NCBI RefSeq assembly: GCF_028548395.1
Contig: NZ_JAQQLA010000001.1
Span: 248,001 to 312,000, forward strand
DNA from: Vogesella indigofera
GTDB taxonomy: Bacteria; Pseudomonadota; Gammaproteobacteria; Burkholderiales; Chromobacteriaceae
Length of the DNA: 64,000 nucleotides
Reading direction: 5' to 3'
Below, piece after piece: positions 10,904 to 20,458 of this stretch; the stretch's first letter is position 1, and each line of letters starts with the position of its first letter. Under the pieces are notes generated by a model, which ran no database searches, was not told the origin of the DNA, and was given only the letters and a program-made list of their open reading frames with translations. Both the position numbers and the translations under genes were made by a program.

Positions 10904-11929
10904 TTACTTGCCTTTGGCTTTCAAAGCGGCGTCCAGACGCGGATACACGCGGCGGGCATTGCCTTCGTAAATCAGGTGGCGCTCTTCGGCGCTGATGTTG
11001 GCCGCCTCGATGTAGCGCTTGGTGTCGTCGTAGTAGTGGCCGGTTTCCGGGTCGATGCCGCGCACCGCGCCGATCATCTCGGAGGCGAACAGCACGTTTT
11101 CCACCGGAATCACGCGGGTCAGCAGGTCGATGCCCGGCTGGTGGTAGACGCAGGTGTCAAAGAAGATGTTGTTGAGCAGGTGGTCCTTCAGCAGCGGCTT
11201 TTTCAGCTCCTGCGCGAGGCCCCGGAAGCGGCCCCAGTGGTAGGGCACCGCGCCGCCGCCGTGTGGGATCACGAACTTCAGCGTCGGGAAGTCCTTGAAC
11301 AGGTCCGAGGTCAGGCACTGCATGAAGGCGGTGGTGTCCGCGTTCAGGTAGTGGGCGCCGGTGGTGTGGAACGCGCAGTTGCAGCTGGTGGACACGTGGA
11401 TCATCGCCGGGATGTCGTACTCCACCATTTTTTCGTAGACCGGGTACCACTGCTTGTCGGACAGCGGCGGGCTGGTCCAGTGGCCGCCGGACGGGTCCGG
11501 GTTGAGGTTGAGGCCGACAAAACCGTAGTCCTTCACGCACTTTTCCAGCTCCGGGATACAGCTGGCCGGATCGACCCCCGGCGACTGCGGCAGCATCGCC
11601 GCGCCGATGAAGTGGTCGGGGAACAGCTCGCTGACGCGGAAGCACAGCTCGTTGCAGATCGCCGCCCAGGTCGACGAGGTGTTGAAGTCGCCGATGTGGT
11701 GCGCCATGAAGCTGGCGCGCGGGCTGAAGATGGTCAGGTCGGAGCCGCGCTGCTTCATCAGCTTCAGCTGGTTGCTCTCGATGGTCTCGCGCAGCTCGTC
11801 GTCGCTGATTTTCAGCTCGGACACTTTCGGGCCCAGCTCGGGGGTGGCTAGGTTGGCCACCTGGCGCTTGCGCCAGTCTTCCAGTGCCTGGGGCGCGGTG
11901 GTGTAGTGGCCGTGGCAGTCGATGATCAT
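10904..11929 (-). CDS. pmdE: 4-oxalomesaconate hydratase
   Basis: 341-residue amidohydrolase-fold hydratase (LigJ/PmdE) adding water to 4-oxalomesaconate. [13 protein letters not shown] holds the N-terminal zinc His pair, [10 protein letters not shown] and [12 protein letters not shown] further metal/substrate residues, and [12 protein letters not shown] the catalytic Glu region described for LigJ. The start at 11929 is the only sensible one. Coupled closely to pmdF; separated from the upstream transporter by about 75 bases that hold a GC-rich hairpin (11966-11989). Confidence 0.93.
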   Translation of the reverse strand: MIIDCHGHYTTAPQALEDWRKRQVANLATPELGPKVSELKISDDELRETIESNQLKLMKQRGSDLTIFSPRASFMAHHIGDFNTSSTWAAICNELCFRVSELFPDHFIGAAMLPQSPGVDPASCIPELEKCVKDYGFVGLNLNPDPSGGHWTSPPLSDKQWYPVYEKMVEYDIPAMIHVSTSCNCAFHTTGAHYLNADTTAFMQCLTSDLFKDFPTLKFVIPHGGGAVPYHWGRFRGLAQELKKPLLKDHLLNNIFFDTCVYHQPGIDLLTRVIPVENVLFASEMIGAVRGIDPETGHYYDDTKRYIEAANISAEERHLIYEGNARRVYPRLDAALKAKGK

Positions 11930-11965
11930 GTCGGTTTCCTCTCGGTAGCAGGGGGCGGCGCGCGG

Positions 11966-11989
11966 GCCGGGGCAGGTGGGGGCCCCGGC
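11966..11989 (-). other. GC-rich intergenic hairpin upstream of pmdE
   Basis: Seven-bp stem GCCGGGG / CCCCGGC with a 10-base loop, in the spacer between pmdK and pmdE. There is no T-run on either strand, so it is more likely an mRNA-stability or processing element than a terminator. Confidence 0.4.
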
Positions 11990-12003
11990 AGCCGCGGCGG
12001 TGA

Positions 12004-13359
12004 TTAATGGCTTTGCGGCATGGCCTGCAGCGATACCTTGCCGCTGTCAGGATGGGCGCGCAGCTTGATGAACAGCGCGGTGGCGGCGATCAGGCCCGGT
12101 ACCGCCAGCACCATGAACACCTGGTCGAAGCCCAGCTGGCGGCGCGCGAGTTCAGCCACCAGGAAGGAGCCGGCGATGCCGCCGAAGCGGCCGATGCCCA
12201 GCATCCACGCCACGCCGGTGGCGCGGCCCTGGGTCGGGTAGAAGCCGGCGGCCAGTGCCGGCATCGACGATTGCGCGGTATTCATGATGGTGCCGGCAAC
12301 GAACACCACCACCACCAGCATGCCGACACTGCCGGTTGCTTGGCCGATGGCGTAGATCGCTGCCGCGGTGAGCAGGTAGCCGATGGCGATGATGCGGTCG
12401 GCGTTGAAGCGGTCCATCAGGTAGCCGCAGAACACGGCACCGATGCCGCCCAGCGGGAACAGCGCCGAAATCAGCATCGCCTGTTTCGGGGCGATACCGG
12501 CGTCCTTGAACAGGATCGGCATCCAGTTGACCAGCGCGTAGAAAATCACCAGACCCATGAAGTAGGCCAGCCACAGCATCACCGAGCCGACGCGGTAGGA
12601 CGGCGACAGCACCACGGCGAGGCCGCTCTTGCCGGCGGCGACGGCGCGGGTTTCGGACAGGAAGAAGGAACTGGCATTGGCGGCAGTGGCGGAGATGCGG
12701 CTCAGCACGGCCTGGATGCGGGTGTGGTCATAGCCCTTGGCCACCATGTAGCGCACCGATTCCGGCAACAGCAGCAGCAACACCACCAGCAACAGCAGCG
12801 GCGACACGCCGCCGAATACCAGCACGCTGCGCCAGCCCCACTGCGGAATCATCCACGAGGCGAGGAAGCCGCCCAGCGCCGCGCCCAGCGGGAAGCCGCA
12901 GAACATGGCATTGGTCAGCAGCGAGCGGCGCGCGGTGGGGCAGTATTCGCTCATCAGCGTCACCGCATTGGGCATCGCCGCGCCGAGGCCGATACCGGTG
13001 ATGAAGCGCATCACGGTCAGGCTCTGCAGGTCGGCGGCAAAGCCGGAAAGCAGGGTGAACAGGCCCAGCACCAGCACCGAACCGGTCAGTACCTTCTTGC
13101 GGCCGAGGCGGTCGGCCAGCGGGCCGGCCATCAGCGCACCGGCGGCGAGGCCGAACAGCGCGGCGCTGAGTACCGGCGCCAGCGCCGGCTTGCTGACACC
13201 CCATTCCTGGATCAGCGACGGCGCGATATAACCGATGGCGGCGGTGTCAAAACCGTCCAGCAGCACGATGCAGAAGCAGAGGGCGAAGGTAATCCACTGG
13301 AACCGCGAAAACGGATGGCGGTTGATGAACTCCTGCACATCAACAGATGGTTTGGTCAT
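12004..13359 (-). CDS. pmdK: MFS aromatic acid:H+ symporter (PcaK/PmdK type)
   Basis: 451-residue 12-TM major facilitator of the aromatic acid:H+ symporter family. The TM1 acidic motif CIVLLDGFDTAAIGYIAPSL is the signature in which the DGFD aspartates are needed for 4-hydroxybenzoate/protocatechuate uptake by PcaK. GPLADRLGRKKVL in the 2-3 loop and LMSEYCPTARR in the 4-5 loop are also present. Position between pmdU and pmdE matches PmdK of Comamonas. Confidence 0.9.
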   Translation of the reverse strand: MTKPSVDVQEFINRHPFSRFQWITFALCFCIVLLDGFDTAAIGYIAPSLIQEWGVSKPALAPVLSAALFGLAAGALMAGPLADRLGRKKVLTGSVLVLGLFTLLSGFAADLQSLTVMRFITGIGLGAAMPNAVTLMSEYCPTARRSLLTNAMFCGFPLGAALGGFLASWMIPQWGWRSVLVFGGVSPLLLLVVLLLLLPESVRYMVAKGYDHTRIQAVLSRISATAANASSFFLSETRAVAAGKSGLAVVLSPSYRVGSVMLWLAYFMGLVIFYALVNWMPILFKDAGIAPKQAMLISALFPLGGIGAVFCGYLMDRFNADRIIAIGYLLTAAAIYAIGQATGSVGMLVVVVFVAGTIMNTAQSSMPALAAGFYPTQGRATGVAWMLGIGRFGGIAGSFLVAELARRQLGFDQVFMVLAVPGLIAATALFIKLRAHPDSGKVSLQAMPQSH

Positions 13360-13502
13360 GGTCGTTATCTCTATGTTGCGTTTGGACTCGAAACCGCTCT
13401 ATGGCGGTTTGGCGGGGGTACTAGGATTGCCGGCTGCCGCGTGGCGGCGGGATCGTCCTCTCCTGTTGTTGTATGAAGGATCGATCGACCGGCGGATGCT
13501 GC

Positions 13503-14603
13503 TTAACGCTGCCAGACGGCAGCCGGAATCATCACTTCACCTTTCATGATCAGGCGCGCGGTGCGCAAAAGCGCGGCGCGGGTCACGTTTTGCGGGTTGG
13601 CCGGATCGGTTTCCAGCTCCACCGAGAATTCGCCGGTCGGGTGTTCCACCGACACCCGCTTGCTGCTGCCGCTGCCGATGCGGGCGATGCCGTCAGTAAT
13701 GGCGCCGTCCAGCACGCAGGCGGTGCCGACGGTGACCGCGGCCAGCACGCCGATGGCGTCGTGGCACACGTGCGGGATGAAGCTGCGGGTCGTCAGGCTG
13801 CCGTCGTCGCTGCGTGGCGGTGCGATCAGTGTCATCTTGGGATAGGTTTTCTTGCTGACGTCGCCCAGTCCCATCAGTTGGCCGCAGGTCAGGCGCAGCG
13901 CTTCCAGTTTTGTTTTCAGCTCGGTGTCGGCATTCAGCTCGGCCACGCTCTCGTAGCCGCTGCGGCCAACGTCGGCGGCGCGCAGCATCACCAGCGGCAT
14001 GCCGTTGTCGATGCAGGTCACCTCGATGTCGCCGATGCCGGCCACGGTCACCACGTCACGGACCTTGCCGGTGGGCAGCAGGCCGGCGCACACCGAGCCG
14101 GCGGTATCCAGGAAATTGATGGTGATCGGCGAGGCGGTGCCGGGCACACCGTCGATGCGGGCGTCGCCGTCGTAGCGCACCTGGCCGTTCGGGGTCTCGA
14201 CGGTGATGTCGCAGGCCATGTCGGTATTCAGGGTCAGCACGCGGAAGGTGCTGGTCTCGCCCTGCGCCTTGAGCATGCCGGTCTCCAGCGCGAACGGCAC
14301 CACGGCGGCCAGCATGTTGCCGCAGTTGGGGGTGGTGTCCACGCTGTCCTTGTCCGGCGTGATCTGCGCGAACAGGAAGGTAAGGTCGATGCCGGGCGTG
14401 GTGCCCAGGGCCACGATACCGACCTTGCTGGTCAGCGGATTGGCGCCGCCGAGGCCGTCGATCTGGCGGCGGTCCGGCGAGCCCATCACGGCGAGCAGCA
14501 CGCGGTTGCGCAGTTCAATGTCGGCGGGCAAATCCGCTGCGTTGAAGAACGGGCCGCGCGAAGTACCGCCGCGCATGAACAGGGTAGGGATAGAGGTCTG
14601 CAT
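13503..14603 (-). CDS. pmdU: 4-oxalomesaconate tautomerase (PrpF/GalD family)
   Basis: 366-residue PrpF-family isomerase. N-terminal IPTLFMRGGTSRGPFF and DGLGGANPLTSKVGIV are the family hallmarks; TTPNCGNMLAAV contains one of the active-site cysteine segments. GalD/LigU/PmdU interconverts the keto and enol forms of 4-oxalomesaconate so that the hydratase can act. Start MQTSIP at 14603 is preferred over an upstream in-frame start because it aligns with GalD. First gene of the pmd operon; a LysR-type box lies about 60 bases upstream. Confidence 0.9.
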   Translation of the reverse strand: MQTSIPTLFMRGGTSRGPFFNAADLPADIELRNRVLLAVMGSPDRRQIDGLGGANPLTSKVGIVALGTTPGIDLTFLFAQITPDKDSVDTTPNCGNMLAAVVPFALETGMLKAQGETSTFRVLTLNTDMACDITVETPNGQVRYDGDARIDGVPGTASPITINFLDTAGSVCAGLLPTGKVRDVVTVAGIGDIEVTCIDNGMPLVMLRAADVGRSGYESVAELNADTELKTKLEALRLTCGQLMGLGDVSKKTYPKMTLIAPPRSDDGSLTTRSFIPHVCHDAIGVLAAVTVGTACVLDGAITDGIARIGSGSSKRVSVEHPTGEFSVELETDPANPQNVTRAALLRTARLIMKGEVMIPAAVWQR

Positions 14604-14660
14604 GCGGCCAGTATCTGCCGGCCGGCGATGCTGCAAAATATGGATAGCTAACTAGTAGAT

Positions 14661-14675
14661 ATAGCAGTTTGCTAT
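14661..14675 (-). promoter_or_regulatory. Candidate LysR box upstream of pmdU
   Basis: ATAGCAGTTTGCTAT is a perfect 6-bp inverted repeat with a 3-base centre that fits the T-N11-A rule (T14662, A14674). It lies 58 bases upstream of the pmdU start and downstream of the LysR gene at 14738, so it could control the pmd operon. Assignment to that LysR protein is inference. Confidence 0.6.
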
Positions 14676-14737
14676 GGGTTGAATTCGAGAAAAGCCGCCA
14701 GTCGCGGCGGCGTGTGTCCAGTCTTGCACCCGGCGCC

Positions 14738-15652
14738 TTACGCCGCCGGCAAGACCTTGCCCGTCACGATGGGGGGCACCATCTCGCGCACCAGTTCCTG
14801 CATCGCCTGCTGCGTCAGCGTGCTGGGGCGGTGCGAGCTGACCGCCAGCGCCAACCGGCTGACCAGGCCCGGCTCGCCGATCGGGCGCAGCCGCAGCCGC
14901 GCCGCCTTGTCGCTGGTCGACACCGCCAGCCGCGACAGCACCGCGCAGCCGGCGCCGTCGGCGACCAGTTCCAGGATCGCCGGCACGCTGTCGATCTCCA
15001 GCGCAATGGTTGGCCGCAAGCCCTGCGCGCCCAGCTGCGACTCCACCAGCATGCGGATGGCGTGCGGCTGCGACGGGATCACCAGCGGCTTGGCAGCCAG
15101 CTCCGCCAGCGATACCGCGCCCGGCGCCGCGTCGCCATCGGCCAGCTCCACCAGGTACAGCGCCTCGTCGCACAGCGGCGTGATGTCGATGTCGGACGAC
15201 GGCACCGGGTTGTACAGCAGCGCGATGTCGAGGCGGCCGTTGCGCAGCGCCTCCAGCATGTTGGCGGACAGGCCCTCGCGGATGGCCAGCGACGCCTGCG
15301 GCAGCCGGGTGCGAAAGGCACGCGACAGCGGCACCGACAGCACCCGCGACAGGCTGGGCGGCAGCCCCAGCGCCACCTTGCCGGCCAGCGCGCCGCGCAC
15401 GCGGCCCAGCTCCTCCTTGGCGCGCTCCACCTGGTGCAGCACGCCGCGGCCGTGCTCCAGCAGCAGCTTGCCGGCCTCGGTCAGCGTCACGCCGCGGCCG
15501 TTGCGCAAGAGCAGCGTCTGGCGCAATTCCACCTCCAGCTGGCGGATCTGGCGGCTGAGCGCCGGCTGCGCGATGTCGAGCACGATGGAGGCGCGGGTGA
15601 AGCTGCCCAGCTCGGCAACGCGGACGAAGTACTCGATCTGTTTCAGGTCCAT
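14738..15652 (-). CDS. LysR-family regulator, probable activator of the pmd operon
   Basis: 304-residue LTTR. Helix-turn-helix MDLKQIEYFVRVAELGSFTRAS then IAQPALSRQIRQLEVEL; effector domain begins near KVALGLPPSLSRVL. The organisation (Cbl/GltC-like start MDLKQIEYF) and location immediately upstream of pmdU in the same orientation resemble PmdR in Comamonas. A T-N11-A box lies between it and pmdU. Start at 15652 is chosen by alignment; the frame extends 12 residues further without a better ribosome site. Confidence 0.83.
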   Translation of the reverse strand: MDLKQIEYFVRVAELGSFTRASIVLDIAQPALSRQIRQLEVELRQTLLLRNGRGVTLTEAGKLLLEHGRGVLHQVERAKEELGRVRGALAGKVALGLPPSLSRVLSVPLSRAFRTRLPQASLAIREGLSANMLEALRNGRLDIALLYNPVPSSDIDITPLCDEALYLVELADGDAAPGAVSLAELAAKPLVIPSQPHAIRMLVESQLGAQGLRPTIALEIDSVPAILELVADGAGCAVLSRLAVSTSDKAARLRLRPIGEPGLVSRLALAVSSHRPSTLTQQAMQELVREMVPPIVTGKVLPAA

Positions 15653-15745
15653 GGCGGCGCGGCAAACGGAAGGGGGACAGTACAGCATACGCGATGGCAG
15701 GCAGCGCAGGAATGCCTTTCCGGCATAACCGCCGTGCCGTCAGAC

Positions 15746-15784
15746 AAAAAAACGGCCCGACCGGTGACAACACCGGCGCGGGCC
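15746..15784 (-). terminator. Rho-independent terminator ending the quinate/shikimate operon
   Basis: On the minus strand a GC-rich stem (GGCCCG and CCGGTG arms, interrupted by small bulges, loop of four) is followed by seven T (15746-15752). It lies 36 bases past the aroE-like stop and separates that operon from the LysR and pmd genes. Confidence 0.85.
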
Positions 15785-15819
15785 AGACAAGCAACGCAAC
15801 GAGAAAGGGGAATAACGCT

Positions 15820-16716
15820 TCAGGCCTGGGCGGCGATCATGCTGCGGAAGTGGCGCTCCATGCGCGCGGTATCCGGCTGCCGCCCGGTGAACAGCTGGAA
15901 GGCGCCGATCGCCTGCCACACCGCCATGCCGCCGCCGTCGAGCACGCGGCAGCCGCGCTGGCGTGCCAGCTGCAGCAATTCGGTTTCCAGCGGGAAGTAA
16001 ACCACTTCCGCCACCCACAGGCCGCCGTGCAGCAGCGCCTCCGGCAGCGGCAGGCCGGGATGGCCGTCCATGCCGGTTGGCGTGGCGTGCACCAGACCGC
16101 TGGCGCCCGGCATCGCCTGGCTCACGTCGTTGCTGCCCGTCACCTGCCGGTCCGGGAAGAAGCCGTGCAGGCGTGCGGCCAACGTTGCGGCGCGCTGGGC
16201 GTCCTGGTCGACGATCACCAGCTCGCGGGTGCCGGCCACCAGCAGTGCGTGGGCGACGGCGGAGCCGGCACCGCCACCGCCGAGCAGCACCACGCGCTGC
16301 AGGTCGTCGGCGGCGAAGTGGCGGCGGAACGGCTCGGCAAAGCCGGACCAGTCGGTGTTGTGGCCGTAACGCTTGCCGTCGCGGAACACCACGGTGTTGA
16401 CGGCGCCGATCTGGCGCGCGTCCTCCGACAGCTCATCGAGATAGGGGATCACCGCCTGCTTGCAGGGGTGGGTGATGTTGACGCCGGCAAAACCGCAGGC
16501 TTCGGCGGCACTGAGCAGCTCCGGCAGCGCCTCGACGCCCTTGCCGATGCGGCTGAGATCGATCAGCTGGTAGTGCAGCTTGAAGCCCAGTTCGGCCGCT
16601 TCCTGCTCGTGCAGATAGGGCGACTTTGAACGCTGGATATCCGCACCGATCAGGCCGATCAGCACCTTGTCCGGCACGCCGTGCTCGGTTGCGAATGATG
16701 AAACTTCAGAGATCAT
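15820..16716 (-). CDS. Shikimate/quinate dehydrogenase (AroE family, catabolic)
   Basis: 298-residue AroE-fold NAD(P) enzyme. IGADIQRSKSPYLHEQEA carries the substrate-binding Ser pair, FAGVNITHPCKQAVIPYLDEL the catalytic Lys, GAVNTVVF and YGHNTDWSGF the Asn/Asp, and LLGGGGAGSAVAHAL the nucleotide loop. Its place in an operon with a TRAP importer and AroQ, and upstream of protocatechuate genes, argues for a catabolic quinate/shikimate dehydrogenase feeding 3-dehydroshikimate rather than the biosynthetic enzyme. THPCKQ, rather than the common TIPHK/TVPFK, is seen in this catabolic subgroup. Confidence 0.88.
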   Translation of the reverse strand: MISEVSSFATEHGVPDKVLIGLIGADIQRSKSPYLHEQEAAELGFKLHYQLIDLSRIGKGVEALPELLSAAEACGFAGVNITHPCKQAVIPYLDELSEDARQIGAVNTVVFRDGKRYGHNTDWSGFAEPFRRHFAADDLQRVVLLGGGGAGSAVAHALLVAGTRELVIVDQDAQRAATLAARLHGFFPDRQVTGSNDVSQAMPGASGLVHATPTGMDGHPGLPLPEALLHGGLWVAEVVYFPLETELLQLARQRGCRVLDGGGMAVWQAIGAFQLFTGRQPDTARMERHFRSMIAAQA

Positions 16717-16782
16717 GTCATGCCTCGGTGGTTGGCTCCCGGCGCGGCCTGCGGGGCGGCGCCGGGATTGGGGGGAGTGGGG

Positions 16783-17790
16783 TTAGCGCAGTTTGGCCAG
16801 TTCGCTGTTCAGCTCGCCCATCAGCTGCGGGCCGACGTTCTCGCTGAACTTCTTGGTCACGCCCTGCAGCTTGATGCGGATGCGGCCTTTTTCGGCGGCG
16901 GACAGCTCGTTCACCTTCATCGTCGCCTTCAGCTTGGCCAGCGCCTGGGCGGCGCCGTCACGGTTGACCTTGCGCTGGTACAGCGTGGCGTCACGCGCGG
17001 CCTTCTGCAGCAGCTTCTTCTCGTCGGCGGACAGCTGGTCCCACAGCTTCTGGCTGGCCAGCAGCACCTGCGGGTTGTAGACGTGGCCGGTGAGGGTCAT
17101 GTACTTCTGCACTTCGTTGAGCTTGGTGCCGAGAATGGTGGCTTCCGGGTTTTCCTGGCCGTCGACCGCACGCTGTTCCAGCGCGGTGTACAGCTCGGTG
17201 AACGGCATCGGTACCGGGTTGGCGCCCAGGGCCAAGAACATCTCGATGTACAGCGGTGACTGCACCACGCGCACCTTGAGGCCGGCGATGTCTTCCATCT
17301 TCGCCACCGGGCGCACGTTGTTGGTCAGGTGGCGGAAGCCCAGCTCCCAGTAGCCGAGACCGACCATGCCCTTGCCCTGCAGCTTGGCCAGCAGCTTGGT
17401 CCCGATCGGGCCGTCGACGATGGCGTCGGCTTCCTTGCCACTGTTGAACAGGAACGGCAGGTCGAACAGCACGAATTCCTTGGCGTTGCTGGACAGCAGG
17501 CCGGCGTTGAGCACGGTGAAGTCGAGGGTGCCACCCTGGATAGCGGACACGGTCTGCACGTCGCCACCGAGTACGCCGGACGGAAACAGCTTGACGGTGA
17601 TCTTGCCGCCGGAAGCCTTGTTCACCAGCTCGGCGAACTTGGTGGCGCCCATGCCCTGCGGGTGCTCCTTGGCATTGAGGAACGAGAAGCGCAGCGTGCG
17701 TTCCTTGATGTCGGCGGCGCTGGCCTGGCCGGCGAGGCCGAGGGCAAGGATGGTGGCAGCGCTGAGCACGGCGATGTTGTTCAACTTCAT
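16783..17790 (-). CDS. dctP: TRAP transporter periplasmic substrate-binding protein (DctP family)
   Basis: 335 residues with a Sec signal peptide (MKLNNIAVLSAATILALGLAGQASA) followed by a DctP domain: HPQGMGATKFAELV, the conserved Arg region GLKVRVVQSPLY and ANPVPMPFTELYTALEQRAVDGQENP. The binding-site Arg normally pairs with a carboxylate, consistent with uptake of shikimate, quinate or a similar acid. Start at 17790 has GGAGAGA upstream and opens the signal peptide; the frame extends further upstream but without signal sequence. Confidence 0.9.
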   Translation of the reverse strand: MKLNNIAVLSAATILALGLAGQASAADIKERTLRFSFLNAKEHPQGMGATKFAELVNKASGGKITVKLFPSGVLGGDVQTVSAIQGGTLDFTVLNAGLLSSNAKEFVLFDLPFLFNSGKEADAIVDGPIGTKLLAKLQGKGMVGLGYWELGFRHLTNNVRPVAKMEDIAGLKVRVVQSPLYIEMFLALGANPVPMPFTELYTALEQRAVDGQENPEATILGTKLNEVQKYMTLTGHVYNPQVLLASQKLWDQLSADEKKLLQKAARDATLYQRKVNRDGAAQALAKLKATMKVNELSAAEKGRIRIKLQGVTKKFSENVGPQLMGELNSELAKLR

Positions 17791-17852
17791 GATGTCTCTC
17801 TCCATGTTGGAATTGGACTCCGGGGTCTCCTCCCCGGAGGTGCTACGTAAAC

Positions 17853-19133
17853 TTAATGGGCAAACCAGGCGGCCGGCACGGTGACGATGCTCGGGAACAG
17901 CACCAGCAGGAACAGCACCGCCAGCTCGGCAATCAGGAACGGGGTGATCGCCGTGATCAGCGCCCCCATCTTGGTGCGGGTGGCGCCGCACACCACGTTG
18001 AGCACGGTGCCCACCGGTGGCGTGATCAGGCCGATCGAGGTGTTGATGATGAACAGCACGCCGAAGTAGATCGGGTCGATGCCGGCCTGGGTCACCACAG
18101 GTACCAGCACCGGCGCCAGGATCAGGATGGTCGGCGCCATGTCCATCGCGGTGCCCACCAGCACGATGATCAGCATGATCACCAGCATCAGCAGCGTCGG
18201 ATCGTCCATCAGCGGGGCCAACAGCTCGATCAGCTGCGACGGCAGGTCGGCGATGGTGATCATCCACGCCGACACCAGCGAGGCGGCGACTAGGAACATC
18301 ACGATGCCGGTGGTCTGGGCCGACACGGTAAAGACATGGAACAGTTGTGACGGCTTCAGCTCGCGGTAGATCACCATCGCCACGAACAGCGAGTACACCG
18401 CGGCCACCACCGCCGCTTCGGTCGGGGTGAAGATGCCGAACTTGAGGCCGCCGATGATGATGCCGGGCAGCAGCAGCGCCCAGAACCCGTCACGCACCGC
18501 TTCCATGATTTCGGCCAGCGACTTGCGTGGCGCCGGCTGGATGTCTTCCGAGCGCGACACCCACCACCACGCCACGCACAGCGACAGCGCGATCAGGATG
18601 CCGGGCACGATGCCGGCAAGGAACAGCTTGGAGATCGACAGGTTGCCGGCCACCCCCAGCAGGATGAAACCGATGCTGGGCGGGATGATCGGCGCGATGA
18701 TGCCACCGGCGGCGATCAGTGCACTGGAGCGGGCCTGGTCGTGGCCGGCGCGCACCATCATCGGCACCAGCAGCACCGCCAGCGCCGCGGCATCGGCCAC
18801 CGCCGAGCCGGACAGGCTGGCGAGGATGCAGGAGGCGAGAATGGCGACGTAGCCGAGGCCGCCCTTGACGTGGCCGACCAGCGCCATCGCCACGTTGACG
18901 ATGCGACGCGACAGGCCGCCGACATTCATCACCTCGCCGGCGAGCAGGAAGAACGGTACCGCCAGCAGCGCGAAGCTGTCGGCGCCGTTGATCAGGTTTT
19001 GCGCCACGATCTGCGCATCGAACATGTCCATGTGGTACATCAGCGCCACACCGGACAAGAGCAGGGCAAAGGCAATCGACATGCCCATTGCCATGGCACC
19101 GAGCAGGGTGCCAAGGAAGATAGTCAGAATCAC
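17853..19133 (-). CDS. dctM: TRAP transporter large membrane subunit (DctM)
   Basis: 426-residue 12-TM permease. Family motifs ADSFALLAVPFFLLAGEVMN, ASLSGSAVADAAALA, GGIIAPIIPPSIGFIL and LITPPVGTVLNVV are intact. The start is a GTG at 19133 with GGAG eight bases upstream; no ATG fits the family N-terminus (xLTIFLGTLLG). It lies between dctQ and dctP, 21 bases after dctQ. It drives uptake with a sodium or proton gradient. Confidence 0.92.
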   Translation of the reverse strand: MILTIFLGTLLGAMAMGMSIAFALLLSGVALMYHMDMFDAQIVAQNLINGADSFALLAVPFFLLAGEVMNVGGLSRRIVNVAMALVGHVKGGLGYVAILASCILASLSGSAVADAAALAVLLVPMMVRAGHDQARSSALIAAGGIIAPIIPPSIGFILLGVAGNLSISKLFLAGIVPGILIALSLCVAWWWVSRSEDIQPAPRKSLAEIMEAVRDGFWALLLPGIIIGGLKFGIFTPTEAAVVAAVYSLFVAMVIYRELKPSQLFHVFTVSAQTTGIVMFLVAASLVSAWMITIADLPSQLIELLAPLMDDPTLLMLVIMLIIVLVGTAMDMAPTILILAPVLVPVVTQAGIDPIYFGVLFIINTSIGLITPPVGTVLNVVCGATRTKMGALITAITPFLIAELAVLFLLVLFPSIVTVPAAWFAH

Positions 19134-19154
19134 GATGAAGTCTCCGGCCGGGGC

Positions 19155-19658
19155 TTAGTCAGCGATATTCAGCGTGGTGTGCGCGTCGGACACCGGTGCA
19201 CCACTGAATACCTTGTACAGATCGAATACGACGACGATGGCGGACAGCACGCTGAACACCAGGCCGGCCAGATACACCGTCGCCATCGGCAGGCCGGTCA
19301 TCGGCGCCGGGACATCAAGGTTGATCACCACCTGCTGCCAGCTGCCGCTGCCGAACAGCCACAGCAGGTACAGCACGATGCCTTCCATCTGCACGTGGCA
19401 GACTTTCTGCGCCAGCACCGGCAGGCGCTTGACCAGACTGTCGACATTGAGGTGACCCTTTTCGCGCACGCCGACGATGGCGGCGAGGAAGGTCATCCAG
19501 ATCATGAACCAGCGCGACAGCTCTTCGGACACGCTGATGCCGCTGTTGAAGCTGTAGCGCAGCACCACGTTGGTGAACACCAGCAACACCATGCCGGCCA
19601 GCAGCAGGGCCATCATGCCCTTCAGTATCTGCATCGATACGTCGATTACTTTTTCCAT
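19155..19658 (-). CDS. dctQ: TRAP transporter small membrane subunit (DctQ)
   Basis: 167-residue four-TM protein. VLLVFTNVVLRYSFNSGISVSEELSRWFMIWMTFLAAIVGVRE, quoted here by its parts VVLRYSFNSG, SEELSRWFMIW and VGVREKGHL, is the DctQ signature. ATG at 19658 has GGAGG seven bases upstream; an earlier in-frame ATG at 19670 lacks one. Forms the membrane complex with DctM. Confidence 0.9.
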   Translation of the reverse strand: MEKVIDVSMQILKGMMALLLAGMVLLVFTNVVLRYSFNSGISVSEELSRWFMIWMTFLAAIVGVREKGHLNVDSLVKRLPVLAQKVCHVQMEGIVLYLLWLFGSGSWQQVVINLDVPAPMTGLPMATVYLAGLVFSVLSAIVVVFDLYKVFSGAPVSDAHTTLNIAD

Positions 19659-19737
19659 CACAACCTCCATGCAGCACGCCGCTGCGGCGCCGGGGCGCGA
19701 CAGGAGCGGTCTGCCAGTCAAGAAAACGGCTTGTCGT

Positions 19738-20178
19738 TTATTTCTTCAGGTGGCAGGCAAGGTGGTGCACCGCGAGGTTGTAACCCGCCGTACCCAGACC
19801 GCAGATCACGCCGGTCGCCACTTTTGAAACGTAGGACAGATGCCGGAAACTTTCGCGGCGATGGATGTTGCTGATGTGCACTTCGATGATGCTGCCGGGG
19901 AAGGCGGACAACGCATCCATCAGCGCGACGGAGGTGTGGCTGTAGCCGGCCGGATTGATCACGATGCTGGCGTGCTGCTCGCGCGCCTGGTGGATCCAGT
20001 CGATCAGCTGCGCTTCGTCGTTGCTCTGGCGGAAGTCGATGGTGAGGCCGTATTCGCGCGCCACGCTGCGGCAGCTGCGCTCGACGTCGGCGAGGGTTTC
20101 GTGGCCGTAGATTTCCGGCTGGCGTTTGCCCAGCAGGTTCAGGTTCGGGCCGTTGAGTACCAGGATATCGGTGGCCAT
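19738..20178 (-). CDS. aroQ: Type II 3-dehydroquinate dehydratase
   Basis: 146-residue dodecameric-type dehydroquinase converting 3-dehydroquinate to 3-dehydroshikimate. [21 protein letters not shown] holds the catalytic Tyr/Arg loop; [31 protein letters not shown] and [13 protein letters not shown] (catalytic His) are all present. First gene of a minus-strand operon with TRAP genes and aroE-like, with a promoter and palindromic operator 90-145 bases upstream; here it is probably catabolic (quinate use) rather than part of aromatic biosynthesis. Confidence 0.93.
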   Translation of the reverse strand: MATDILVLNGPNLNLLGKRQPEIYGHETLADVERSCRSVAREYGLTIDFRQSNDEAQLIDWIHQAREQHASIVINPAGYSHTSVALMDALSAFPGSIIEVHISNIHRRESFRHLSYVSKVATGVICGLGTAGYNLAVHHLACHLKK

Positions 20179-20269
20179 GTCAGCGCGCTCCCTGCTGGGT
20201 GGCGGCCACTGCTGGCGATGGTGGGAAGAACATGTCGTGCTCCTCAATCTCTCTGTGTCTTTTTTAGAA

Positions 20270-20322
20270 ATGTACCTGTTGGTACATAATGAAAGAATGG
20301 CGTATCGGTGCCGCTTTGTCAA
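20270..20322 (-). promoter_or_regulatory. Promoter of aroQ operon with palindromic operator
   Basis: Minus-strand -35 TTGACA (20317-20322) and -10 CATTCT (20294-20299) are 17 bases apart. Six bases downstream of the -10 lies the inverted repeat ATGTACC-TGTT-GGTACAT (20270-20287). A near-identical, longer palindrome precedes quiC at 22441-22462, so one regulator probably controls both units, by repression judging from position. The rest of the 333-base gap 20179-20511 holds only this promoter and the quiC terminator. Confidence 0.7.
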
Positions 20323-20458
20323 TGTCTGATTGAGGCAAATCAAGGTCTTGCGGAAGCGGATTGTGGTTATCCGCAACAGTGCTGGCTGGCCCGTATTTGC
20401 TGCATTGCGGCAAACGGACGCCGCCGCCGCAAACCGCGCCGCCACGGCCGGCAGCAGG

